From assembly GCA_027024205.1 (NCBI GenBank), contig JALVST010000049.1, forward strand, positions 1 through 42,822: 42,822 nucleotides of DNA, given 5' to 3'. Under the pieces are notes generated by a model, which was not told where the DNA came from, did not search any database, and saw only the letters and a list, made by a program, of their open reading frames with translations. Shown here piece by piece: positions 29,675-38,653 of this stretch; the stretch's first letter is position 1; the number at the start of each line of letters is the position of its first letter. Position numbers and translations under genes: made by a program. This DNA is from Flavobacteriales bacterium (lineage in GTDB: Bacteria > Bacteroidota > Bacteroidia > Flavobacteriales > Flavobacteriaceae).

Positions 29675-30525
29675 TTTAATATATTTTTTTCAACTATTTT
29701 TACAATTTCATTATAAATTTTACTTCTGTTTTTTTGACGTTTTATATTTGCGAGAGATTCAGCTTTTCTATAACCGCCCGTGTAATATCTTTGAAACCAA
29801 GGCATAATGGCAACTGTCGCTGTTAAAAAATCTATATTGGCTGTAATAAACGTCATTAATGTTATCAAACCGGCACTTAACAATAATGATTTAACTCCTT
29901 CTTTTATATTGCCAACATAAAATTGACCCGAACCGGGTATAATCATACTAAGAATTTTAGCAGTCTTGGGATTGGGACGATACAATTTTTTATTTTTAAA
30001 TAGATTTTTTATGGCTTCTTTATCTTTATCATTGACACATTTTGTAAAATATTTTTCAGCTTCATCAAATTTTTCCAGTCCGAAATAGCATGTTCCCAGG
30101 TAAAAATTAATCTGTTGTTGTAATTTTTTTTCTTCCGTTTTTATGCTAAATAAATCCATTGTAGCATACAGAAAATCGCCTATCATCATTTCACAATATG
30201 CTTTGTTAAGCAAAAAATCTGCTTTTTTGCTGGGATTACTGGCATTTTTTATTGCTAGTTTATAAAAAGTAGTGGCTGTATAATAATCTTTTTCTATTAA
30301 TGACAGTTCAGCTATTTTTTCATACAATGGATACCGGTCTTTGTTGCCGGCAAAAAATAAGAGTCTTTTGTAGGTTTTTAAAGCGTTAGCATAATTTTTT
30401 AAGTTGTATTGCTCGTTGGCATACTGAAGTGTCTGTTCATAATTTTGAGCAAAACTATGTTGCCGGGAGAAAATACTAAAAAAAACGATGCTGAAAATAA
30501 GTATCCACTTTTGTTTTGGTCTCAT
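29671..30525 (-). CDS. TPR protein with C-terminal TM2-like/hydrophobic domain
   Basis: TPR (YANEQYNLKNYANALKTYKRLLFF) followed by ILSMIIPGSGQFYVGNIKEGVKSLLLSAGLITLMTF. Confidence 0.7.
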   Translation of the reverse strand: MRPKQKWILIFSIVFFSIFSRQHSFAQNYEQTLQYANEQYNLKNYANALKTYKRLLFFAGNKDRYPLYEKIAELSLIEKDYYTATTFYKLAIKNASNPSKKADFLLNKAYCEMMIGDFLYATMDLFSIKTEEKKLQQQINFYLGTCYFGLEKFDEAEKYFTKCVNDKDKEAIKNLFKNKKLYRPNPKTAKILSMIIPGSGQFYVGNIKEGVKSLLLSAGLITLMTFITANIDFLTATVAIMPWFQRYYTGGYRKAESLANIKRQKNRSKIYNEIVKIVEKNILN

Positions 30526-31354
30526 AAAACTTAAAATTATTGAAACGTATGGCTGCCTTGGCCGAACCGAATATATTACCTATATAAAAACCTGCTGCTA
30601 TGCTACCGAAAACCCAACCGAAGACACTTTTCGAACCGTTTTTTTTAAATCCTCTATATGCTTGGAAGGTATTACCACCGACAAAAATAAAAGCGGTAAC
30701 GGCATCAACGTAATCACCTGTATAAACTTTTCCCAAACCGGGAATAACACTTGATAAAGCGGCGGCAAGAAACGGACTTTTAAGTTTTTGTTGCAAAGCA
30801 AAATTATTGATTTGAACAATTTCTTGAAGTCTACCCAATTTTTGCGGATGTGTTTCCAAGAATTTTTTTGCTTGTAAATATGATTTGTTAAGCATCAAAT
30901 TGCTCCATTGAAATAAAAGTTTATCGGAGTTTTTTATCTTTATACCACTGTTCAAATAATGTAAAATTTGAGGTAAGGAATCACTTTCTTGTAATAACAC
31001 TAAGTATTTTACACTGATACTTTCCGGCATAACCAGTAAATTACCCTTATATAGTTGGCGTATGCGTTCTGCGGCTTTGAGGGTGTTACCGGTTTTATAA
31101 TAAGCGGTAATCAACAAATTTTTGTATTCATCGTTATTTCCATCCAAAAACACCAGTCTTTCTAATTCTTCTGCTGCTAAATTGTATTGTCTGCCTGCCA
31201 GTAAATATCGGGCATATTTATCACTGTTTTGCAGATTGTATAAGTCTTCATCCTGGGCATGTAAACTTCCGGATGATATAAAATATAATAATATAAAATA
31301 AATATTAAGACTGAGGTATTTTGAAATCATATTTGTCTTCATTTTGATAATCAT
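30476..31354 (-). CDS. TPR protein with C-terminal TM2-like/hydrophobic domain (paralog of the neighbour)
   Basis: YARYLLAGRQYNLAAEELERLVFLDGNN...AALSSVIPGLGKVYTGDYVDAVTAFIFVGGNTFQAYRGF; internal Mets at 31342 and 31330 are alternative starts. Confidence 0.7.
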   Translation of the reverse strand: MIIKMKTNMISKYLSLNIYFILLYFISSGSLHAQDEDLYNLQNSDKYARYLLAGRQYNLAAEELERLVFLDGNNDEYKNLLITAYYKTGNTLKAAERIRQLYKGNLLVMPESISVKYLVLLQESDSLPQILHYLNSGIKIKNSDKLLFQWSNLMLNKSYLQAKKFLETHPQKLGRLQEIVQINNFALQQKLKSPFLAAALSSVIPGLGKVYTGDYVDAVTAFIFVGGNTFQAYRGFKKNGSKSVFGWVFGSIAAGFYIGNIFGSAKAAIRFNNFKFYETKTKVDTYFQHRFF

Positions 31355-31988
31355 CTACTTTGATATTTTCATATGTAGTGATTTCGTAAAATTTTTCACC
31401 GTTGATTATTTTTTCTATGATAATTTCAGTAGGAAAAGCCATCCCGTTTATCATTTTGTATTTTCTAAAAAATTGACGGCTGATAATTATATTGTCTTTA
31501 TTAAAGAATATAACACCGGTTATATTGTCATTGTTTTTCATTATCATGACTTTACCCATAAAATTTTTATAGGCTGCCGGTGGTTCCCAAGTACTAATGA
31601 TATTTTCACCGTCTTTTTCGACATTAGTTAAAACAAATTGTGAATCTTTCAACCCGTAATCAGAAAGTTTACCGTTGAGGGCCATGCTGAAAATAGTAAA
31701 ATCGGATATGTCCAGTGACTTGGACTTTCTTATTAATTTTCCGTTTTTTATTTTGTAAAGTAAGGTGTCTTGTTGTACCCATGTCTCTTTTTGGGGAAAT
31801 CTTACGTCAAAAACGACCTTTTTGATGTTTTTATCATAATAAACAGTTCCTATGGTAAGATGTTGTGTGCCGTCAGGTGATTTGCCTTTAATCGTGTAAT
31901 CGGCACGCATTCTGAAATGTTCTTGTGCTGAAACTGGTGTTAAACATGTGGTAATAACAATTAATAATAAAAGTTTTTTAATATTCAT
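31305..31988 (-). CDS. LolA-like outer membrane lipoprotein carrier-fold protein
   Basis: Signal peptide; HFRMRADYTIKGKSPDGTQHLTIGTVYYDKNIKKVVFDVRFPQKETWVQQDTLLYKIKNGKLI...FPTEIIIEKIINGEKFYEITTYENIKVD. Confidence 0.65.
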   Translation of the reverse strand: MNIKKLLLLIVITTCLTPVSAQEHFRMRADYTIKGKSPDGTQHLTIGTVYYDKNIKKVVFDVRFPQKETWVQQDTLLYKIKNGKLIRKSKSLDISDFTIFSMALNGKLSDYGLKDSQFVLTNVEKDGENIISTWEPPAAYKNFMGKVMIMKNNDNITGVIFFNKDNIIISRQFFRKYKMINGMAFPTEIIIEKIINGEKFYEITTYENIKVDDYQNEDKYDFKIPQS

Positions 31989-32033
31989 TTTGTTTTATTT
32001 AAAAGTGTAAATATACAGAAAAAACCATATCAA

Positions 32034-32070
32034 AAAATAAAGGTTTTGGAAATCCCAAAACCTTTATTTT
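32034..32070 (-). terminator. Strong 16-bp-stem terminator hairpin between the tandem array and the LolA-like gene
   Basis: aaaataaaggttttgg aaatc ccaaaacctttatttt. Confidence 0.85.
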
Positions 32071-32088
32071 ATTTTATTCATTTTATTC

Positions 32089-32526
32089 TTAGTAAGCTGC
32101 CGTTGCTGCGCCAAACAAAGCACCGTATATTACAAGTTCAAATATAATCCAACCAGCGGTAGCTGCCAAACAACCCCAAAGAGCTTTTTTAGCTTCCTCT
32201 TTGTCATTGTCTGTCAACAGATATGCAAGAACAACTCCGATAGGTCCCAATACACAACCCCATAAAAATGAAGGAATACCGAGTGCACCGTCCGGTAGCG
32301 GAACGGAAGGAACACTTGATAAGGCCATATTGTTAATCATGTCGGCATCGGTAACCATCAAGTCGTTATAAGTTAAATTTTCGGTTTTTACTTTGTTGGC
32401 CAATTGATCCAACTGTGCAAAATCCTGTTTAACTTGATCGTAGTTCAACTTAAACAAGTCACTACTTGAAGCGAAGCTAAAACTTGCAACAAAAAGCAAG
32501 GCTAAGGTTAGATAAATTTTTTTCAT
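32089..32526 (-). CDS. Small secreted/membrane protein, tandem paralog 1 (GIPSFLWGC family)
   Basis: MKKIYLTLALLFVASFSFASSSDLFKLNYDQVKQDFAQLDQLANKVK...LPDGALGIPSFLWGCVLGPIGVVLAYLL; ORF-track start 32553 trimmed. Confidence 0.8.
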   Translation of the reverse strand: MKKIYLTLALLFVASFSFASSSDLFKLNYDQVKQDFAQLDQLANKVKTENLTYNDLMVTDADMINNMALSSVPSVPLPDGALGIPSFLWGCVLGPIGVVLAYLLTDNDKEEAKKALWGCLAATAGWIIFELVIYGALFGAATAAY

Positions 32527-32554
32527 AGTTATAGGTTTTAAATTTAAAATCACA

Positions 32555-32562
32555 CAAATTTA
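32555..32562 (-). promoter_or_regulatory. -7 element TAAATTTG (minus strand) upstream of paralog 1
   Basis: Plus-strand caaattta, about 29 nt before the start codon. Confidence 0.45.
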
Positions 32563-32629
32563 ATATTTTATTTTTATTATACAAGTGAATTTGTTCTTTT
32601 TTCATTAAAAAATGATTTTTTTTTTTAAA

Positions 32630-33070
32630 TTATGGGGAAGGAAAATTAAAATTTAATTCAAAATTATTTAAAAATATTATTAGAGTTGTAACTATCACCG
32701 CAGTCTCAACTATGCATCCCAGTATTGCCTTTTTCTCTTCTTTTGAGTCATGGGTTGTTATATAGCTGATGATTACTCCAAGAGGTCCAAGAATACAACC
32801 CCATAAAAAAGAGGGGATACCGAGAGCGCCATCAGGTAACAATGGAATGGAAGGAGCACTTGAGATGGCCAAATTGTTAATTAAGCCAGTATCGGTCGCT
32901 GTCAGGTCTTCATAAGTTAAATTGCCGGCCTTTACTTTTTCTGCCAATTGATCCAATTGTTTAAAATCTTGTTTGACCTGATTGTAGTTTAATTTAAACA
33001 AGTCACTACTCGATGCTATTGTTAAATTAGCAACAACAAATAGTGCTATGATTATATAAGTTTTTTTCAT
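32630..33070 (-). CDS. Small secreted/membrane protein, tandem paralog 2
   Basis: MKKTYIIIALFVVANLTIASSSDLFKLNYNQVKQDFKQLDQLAEKVK...GIPSFLWGCILGPLGVIISYI; ORF-track start 33094 trimmed. Confidence 0.8.
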   Translation of the reverse strand: MKKTYIIIALFVVANLTIASSSDLFKLNYNQVKQDFKQLDQLAEKVKAGNLTYEDLTATDTGLINNLAISSAPSIPLLPDGALGIPSFLWGCILGPLGVIISYITTHDSKEEKKAILGCIVETAVIVTTLIIFLNNFELNFNFPSP

Positions 33071-33271
33071 TATAATAAATTTATAATCATACAAATTTTT
33101 TTTTTCATTTCAAAATTAAGAAATCTGTACTTTACACACTTTTTGGGATTCTATCTAAAATATCCCGCATTTGGTCATTCCGGTAACGTAATTCATCTAC
33201 ATTACCAAAATTAAAATTAATAAAAATTTATCTTACAAAAAATGACAAATCCGGTTTGTATCAAATTATTA

Positions 33272-33700
33272 TTAAAATCCCCCGCCTATTATAAAAATCC
33301 AAATAGGAGCAGTAGCTCCAATTATTACGTAAATTTCAAGCAGACAACCTAATAATGCATGCTTTACTTCTTTTTTATTTTTACCGGTAGCAAAATATGA
33401 AATAATCACTCCAATTGGTCCCAGTATGCACCCCCAAAAGAAAGACGGTATGCCCAAAATTCCGTCCGGTAGTGAAAGGGAAGGAACTTTTGATAAGGCC
33501 ATATTGTTAATCATGTTGGCATCGGTAACCATCAAGTCATTGTAAGTTAAATTTTCCGTTTTCACTTTATTTGCCAATTGATTCAGTTGTGCAAAATCTT
33601 GTTTCACTTGATTGTAGTCCAATTTAAACAAGTCACTACTCGATGCAAATGTTAAATTAGCAACAAACAGTAATACTAAACTTAGGTAAATATTTTTCAT
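33272..33700 (-). CDS. Small secreted/membrane protein, tandem paralog 3
   Basis: MKNIYLSLVLLFVANLTFASSSDLFKLDYNQVKQDFAQLNQLANKVK...GIPSFFWGCILGPIGVIISYF; start overlaps the gltX stop by 4 nt. Confidence 0.8.
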   Translation of the reverse strand: MKNIYLSLVLLFVANLTFASSSDLFKLDYNQVKQDFAQLNQLANKVKTENLTYNDLMVTDANMINNMALSKVPSLSLPDGILGIPSFFWGCILGPIGVIISYFATGKNKKEVKHALLGCLLEIYVIIGATAPIWIFIIGGGF

Positions 33701-35232
33701 CTGTTTTGTAATTTATTGATTGCCTTTTCAATACGATTTAACGTTTCCTTTTTCCCTAACATTTCCATGATTACAAACAAATCCGGACCTTTTAAAGCAC
33801 CAACCAAAGATAACCGTATGGGCTGCATTACTTTTCCGAAACCAATTCCTTTACGGTTAATCCATAACGATAAGTTTTCTTTGATAGCGGCTGCTTCCCA
33901 AGTTTTAATATCTTTTAAAACATTGGCAACTTCTTTCATAAGTTCCGGTGTATCCGTTTTCCATTGTTTTTTGACTGTTTTGGCATCGTATTCCTCAGGC
34001 GTAACGTAGAAAAACGCTCCTTGTTCCCAAAAATCCTTTACAAATGTCGCCCGCTCTTTCAGAAGTTCTATTACTTTTTTGGTGTATTCTCTGATTGCTT
34101 TACCTTGAACGATATAACCTAATTTTTTCTTTAATATCGGTAAAAACAATTCGACCAGTTCATCTACACTTTTACGTTGCAAATGTTGGTGTTGGAACCA
34201 CTTGGTTTTTTCCGGGTCAAATTTGGCTCCGGATTTGTTAACCCGTGATAAATCAAATAGCTTTATTAGTTCTTCCATTGTAAATATTTCTTGTTCCGTC
34301 CCCGGATTCCAGCCCACTAATGCCAAAAGGTTGACAAAACTTTCCGGAAAATAACCTTCTTCACGGTATCCGGCATATATTTCACCGGTTTTTTTATCTT
34401 TCCATTCCAACGGAAAAACAGGAAATCCCATTTTAACACCGTCACGCTTGCTCAATTTGCCTTTTCCGGTAGGTTTTAAAATCAATGGCAAATGAGCAAA
34501 TTCAGGTCTTTCCCATCCGAATGCTTCATATAATAAATAATGTAAAGGTAACGATGGCAACCATTCTTCACCACGTATTACATGGCTGATTTGCATTAGA
34601 TGATCGTCCACAATGTTTGCCAAGTGGTAGGTGGGTAATCCATCGCTTTTCATTAAAACTTTGTCATCTAATGTACCGGACTGAACACTAATATCGCCTC
34701 TTATTAAATCAGTCATCTTTATCTCAACATTATCTGGGATTTTGAACCTGATTACATATGGTTCACCATTTTCAATTCTTTTTTTCCATTCATCTTCATC
34801 CATATTTAAGGAGTTAACCATTTCATGCCTAGTTTCTTGGTTATACATAAAATGTTTTCCTGCTGCTTCATATTCCTTTCTTTTTTTCTCTAAGTCTTCT
34901 GGCGTATCAAATGCATAATAAGCTTTTCCTTTATCTATCAATTCACGAATGTATTTTTGGTATATCTCTTTCCGTTCACTTTGTTTATAGGGTCCGAAAT
35001 CTCCCTTGCCGTTCTTTCCTTCATCAAAATCGATTCCTGTCCATGTCAAACTTTCTTTTATGTAAGATTCGGCTCCGGGGGCATACCGGGTTTGGTCCGT
35101 GTCTTCTATCCGCAATATTATTTTGCCACCTTTTTGTTTGGCGAACAAGTAGTTAAATAAGGCTGTTCTGACACCTCCCATGTGTAATGGTCCCGTCGGA
35201 CTCGGTGCAAATCGTACTCTGATGTTTTTCAT
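33697..35232 (-). CDS. gltX: Glutamyl-tRNA synthetase
   Basis: VRFAPSPTGPLHMGGVRTALFNYLFAK (HIGH-type), KLSKRDG (KMSKS-type). Confidence 0.97.
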   Translation of the reverse strand: MKNIRVRFAPSPTGPLHMGGVRTALFNYLFAKQKGGKIILRIEDTDQTRYAPGAESYIKESLTWTGIDFDEGKNGKGDFGPYKQSERKEIYQKYIRELIDKGKAYYAFDTPEDLEKKRKEYEAAGKHFMYNQETRHEMVNSLNMDEDEWKKRIENGEPYVIRFKIPDNVEIKMTDLIRGDISVQSGTLDDKVLMKSDGLPTYHLANIVDDHLMQISHVIRGEEWLPSLPLHYLLYEAFGWERPEFAHLPLILKPTGKGKLSKRDGVKMGFPVFPLEWKDKKTGEIYAGYREEGYFPESFVNLLALVGWNPGTEQEIFTMEELIKLFDLSRVNKSGAKFDPEKTKWFQHQHLQRKSVDELVELFLPILKKKLGYIVQGKAIREYTKKVIELLKERATFVKDFWEQGAFFYVTPEEYDAKTVKKQWKTDTPELMKEVANVLKDIKTWEAAAIKENLSLWINRKGIGFGKVMQPIRLSLVGALKGPDLFVIMEMLGKKETLNRIEKAINKLQNR

Positions 35233-35278
35233 TTGCTGTTTTTTTTTACAAAAATACTGTTTTATTGTTTACTAATAT

Positions 35279-35335
35279 AGGTCACTGAGTGATTTTGTGA
35301 GGTAACGAGCAAAATCGTATCTAAGTGACCGGGTA
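35279..35335. repeat. REP-like palindromic element
   Basis: aggtcactgagtgattttgtgaggtaacgagcaaaatcgtatctaagtgaccggg; its reverse complement matches the copies at 39125 and 39609. Confidence 0.65.
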
Positions 35336-35359
35336 TAATCCTTGCTCTTTGATTTTTCG

Positions 35360-35367
35360 TATCTTTG
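35360..35367 (+). promoter_or_regulatory. -7 element TATCTTTG only 5 nt before an ATG (35373)
   Basis: cgTATCTTTGcaattATGacg. Confidence 0.6.
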
Positions 35368-35372
35368 CAATT

Positions 35373-38300
35373 ATGACGGCTTTTAAACAAATACAGCATC
35401 AAATCAGGCAATTCGTTAAAAAATATTATCTCAATGAATTGCTCAAAGGTTTTATTTTATTTGTGATTTTCAGCTTTTTATATCTTTTAATTACTGCTAT
35501 ACTCGAGTATTTTTTATGGCTCCCCTCCTATTCTCGACGTATTTTGTTTTTCGCCCAATGGGTCGTTTTGAGCTTGTTTTTTGTTTTGTTTTTATTACGG
35601 CCGCTATTGAATATTTTTGGTTTACGTAAAGATTTATCTGACGAAAAAGCTGCCATTATCATCGGTAAATTTTTTCCCGGTATAAGTGACAAACTTTTAA
35701 ATACCATTCAACTTTTTAAGTCCGGTCAATCTTCCGAATTATTATTAGCTGGAATCGCTCAAAAAGCTGAAAAACTTAAAAATTATAAATTTTCAAATGC
35801 TGTTGATTTCAAACGTAATTATAAATATCTTCCTTTATTACTTCTGCCTTTGTTTATTATTTTGGTTTTACATTTAACACATTTTGATAAAGCATTTAAA
35901 CAAAGTTATCAACGAGTATTGAGTTACAGCCAAAATTTTGAACCGCCTGTCCCTTACTCATTTGACATAATTGATAGTTTACAAGTAATAAGTGGACAGG
36001 ACTATACTTTACATGTAAAGGTTTCCGGTGAAACGTTACCTGACAATTTATTTCTCAGTCTACTTGATAAAAAATTGATATTCAATAAAGTAAACGATTC
36101 CATTTTTCAATTTCATTTTCCGTCTGTTCAAGATAATTTGCAATTTTCATTAACTGACGGTAAATATAATCTGGGCTCATATCATCTTTTGGTTATAAAT
36201 CCCCCTGTCATTCAAAAAGCTTTAGTAAAACTTATTTATCCGGCTTATTTAAAAATGAAACCTGTTGAATATCAACAGCTTCTTAATTTAACAGTTCCAC
36301 AGTCGACTAAGATTATTTGGCATCTTAAAACTTCTTTTTCTGATAGTATAAAGTTTGTCTATAACGGGAATATCAAATCTTTTCCTGTGAATAATAATTC
36401 TTTAGTTATCGATACAATTGCTCAATCTGATTTTTCTTATAAAATTCAAACGTTAAATCAGTTTGTTAATAATTATGAAACAGCTACCTTTAATGTTCGG
36501 GTAATTAAAGATAAACCACCGGCTATATCCGTTGTAGAAAAAAAAGATACCGTGAATAGACAAAATTATTATTTGATTAATGCGACCGATGATTATGCCG
36601 TAAGTCGCTTACAATTGGTTTATACCAACCAATTAAATAATCAAACTAAACGCATTGATATACCTGTAAAAACCGGAGATTTTCTACAAACGGCTTTTGT
36701 TTTTCCCGGAGATCTAAATTTAAAACCCGGCATACCTTATGCTTATTATTTCCAAGTTTTTGACAACGATTCGTATCACGGATATAAATCCGCCAAATCA
36801 CGGACATTTTATTATAACAAATTGACCCGTAAACAATTAGACAAACTCAATTTACAACAACAAGCCCGTAACATCCAAGATTTTAACCGTATCAAACAGC
36901 ATATGACCAATGAAAAACAGGTTTTGAATAAACTTACCGATAAACTTATTTCTCAAAAACAAGCAGATTGGCAAACCAAAAAATTATTGGACAATGCTAT
37001 TCAACAGTCCGAACAACAAGAAGAGTTTTTTAAACAAACGGTCAAAAAATTTAAGGATTTGTTTAAAAAACTGCCTGATGAAAAAAAAGATGAAACGAAA
37101 CAAGAGTTAAAAAAACGTTTACAGGAACTGGTGCAAATGAAGAAAAAACGCGAGCTTTTGGATGAATTGAAAAAGATGGTTGAGAAACTGAAAAAAGAAG
37201 ATTTGTTGGAAAAACTCAAAGATTTGGAAAATTATTCCGAACATCAAGAGAAATCGTTGGAACGTATTTTGGAATTGACCAAAAAGTATTATTTGCAACA
37301 AAAAATGCAAAAAATGAGTGAAGCTTTGCAGGATTTGGCACAAAAACAAGATAGTTTGTCCCGTACGACCAAGGATTTGAAGGCCCATCAGGATGTTCTG
37401 AATAAGCAATTGGATTCTTTTCAAAAACAATCTGATTCCTTGCAGCAAATGAACAAGTCACTCAAACAACCGATGGAATTACCCGACACCAAAACCGATA
37501 TCCAGGATATCAAACAGGATATGCAAAAAGCCTCACAACAATTGCAAAATAATCAATCTCAAGCGGCAAACAAATCACAAAGCAAAGCCGCTCAAAAGAT
37601 GAAAAAATTAAGTAATGATATACAGATGGGCATGATGGGTGGTGGCGGCAGCCAAAACGAAGAAGATATCAAAACTTTACAAGCCATATTGAAAAGTTTA
37701 TTGATATTTTCTTTTAAGGAAGAACAGATGCTCACGGACTTGTATGCAGGTCAAACCAAGAAACAATTGTCCCAACAATTACTCGGACAAAACCGGCTTA
37801 AAGTTTATTTCAAACATATCAACGACTCTTTATATACTTTGGCTTTGCGTAATCCCAAAATATCACAAATGGTTTTGGATGAAGCTTATGAAATACAAAA
37901 CAATTTGGAAAAATCTTTATCATATTTGGCCGAGAATAAAGTTTACAATACACAATTGTCAGCGCAGTATATCTTAAAGTCAGCCAATAAATTAGCTGAT
38001 TTTTTGAGCAATTCTTTAGATCAAATAAAAAATGCGGTCCCTTCAATGGGGCAGGGGAGTGGCAAAAAAGGAAAAGGCAAAAGTTTTTCTTTACCGGATA
38101 TTATCAAAAAACAAGGTGATGCGCTTTCACATGCCAAAGAAGGTTTGAAAATAAAAGAGGGAAAAGGAATAAAAGATGGAAAAAAAGGAAAAGAAAAGTC
38201 CGGTCAAAAGATTAGACAAACCAATCAAGGAGATGAACAACAATCCAAACGACGATATGAGTTGTATAAAATGCAACAACAGGTTAAAGATGATTTAAAC

Positions 38301-38651
38301 CAATTAGCTGATAAATTTTCTGACGAAGCAACACGGAAACGTATCCAACAACTCAACAAAGAGATGACGGATTTACAGAAAAGAATTTTAAAAGAAGGAA
38401 TCACACAATCGGTTGTCAACAAAATGATTGCCTTACAACACGAATTACTCAAACTAAAAAATGCGACTTTTACCCAACACGAGGATGATAAACGTCAAAG
38501 TAGAACAAATTTGAAACGTTTTCAAGGTTTAGATTCTATTTTTATGCCTGAAAATTTCAAATTATCACCTCAAAATGAATCTTTAATACGCAATCAAATA
38601 CCTGTAAATCAACTAATTAAACAAAAAGTCATCCAATATTTAAACCGTTAA
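35373..38651 (+). CDS. DUF4175-like large membrane-anchored coiled-coil protein
   Basis: N-terminal TM segments (ELLKGFILFVIFSFLYLLITAILEYF), Ig-like middle, long Lys/Gln-rich coiled coil; upstream of ybeY. ORF-track start 35325 trimmed on the basis of the promoter position. Confidence 0.75.
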   Translation: MTAFKQIQHQIRQFVKKYYLNELLKGFILFVIFSFLYLLITAILEYFLWLPSYSRRILFFAQWVVLSLFFVLFLLRPLLNIFGLRKDLSDEKAAIIIGKFFPGISDKLLNTIQLFKSGQSSELLLAGIAQKAEKLKNYKFSNAVDFKRNYKYLPLLLLPLFIILVLHLTHFDKAFKQSYQRVLSYSQNFEPPVPYSFDIIDSLQVISGQDYTLHVKVSGETLPDNLFLSLLDKKLIFNKVNDSIFQFHFPSVQDNLQFSLTDGKYNLGSYHLLVINPPVIQKALVKLIYPAYLKMKPVEYQQLLNLTVPQSTKIIWHLKTSFSDSIKFVYNGNIKSFPVNNNSLVIDTIAQSDFSYKIQTLNQFVNNYETATFNVRVIKDKPPAISVVEKKDTVNRQNYYLINATDDYAVSRLQLVYTNQLNNQTKRIDIPVKTGDFLQTAFVFPGDLNLKPGIPYAYYFQVFDNDSYHGYKSAKSRTFYYNKLTRKQLDKLNLQQQARNIQDFNRIKQHMTNEKQVLNKLTDKLISQKQADWQTKKLLDNAIQQSEQQEEFFKQTVKKFKDLFKKLPDEKKDETKQELKKRLQELVQMKKKRELLDELKKMVEKLKKEDLLEKLKDLENYSEHQEKSLERILELTKKYYLQQKMQKMSEALQDLAQKQDSLSRTTKDLKAHQDVLNKQLDSFQKQSDSLQQMNKSLKQPMELPDTKTDIQDIKQDMQKASQQLQNNQSQAANKSQSKAAQKMKKLSNDIQMGMMGGGGSQNEEDIKTLQAILKSLLIFSFKEEQMLTDLYAGQTKKQLSQQLLGQNRLKVYFKHINDSLYTLALRNPKISQMVLDEAYEIQNNLEKSLSYLAENKVYNTQLSAQYILKSANKLADFLSNSLDQIKNAVPSMGQGSGKKGKGKSFSLPDIIKKQGDALSHAKEGLKIKEGKGIKDGKKGKEKSGQKIRQTNQGDEQQSKRRYELYKMQQQVKDDLNQLADKFSDEATRKRIQQLNKEMTDLQKRILKEGITQSVVNKMIALQHELLKLKNATFTQHEDDKRQSRTNLKRFQGLDSIFMPENFKLSPQNESLIRNQIPVNQLIKQKVIQYLNR

Positions 38652-38653
38652 AA

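Noticed and set aside
32571-32640. Poly-T/poly-A tracts near 32615-32630 and 33095-33110 as phase-variation tracts
   Set aside because: Located in intergenic spacers of an AT-rich genome; no evidence they alter a reading frame or promoter spacing.
35325-35372. ORF-track N-terminal extension MTGYNPCSLIFRIFAI
   Set aside because: Encoded by a REP repeat plus promoter; the true start is probably 35373.
37001-37461. Minus-strand Phe/Ser/Leu-rich ORFs
   Set aside because: Antisense of the Lys/Gln-rich coiled coil; composition explained by the opposite strand.
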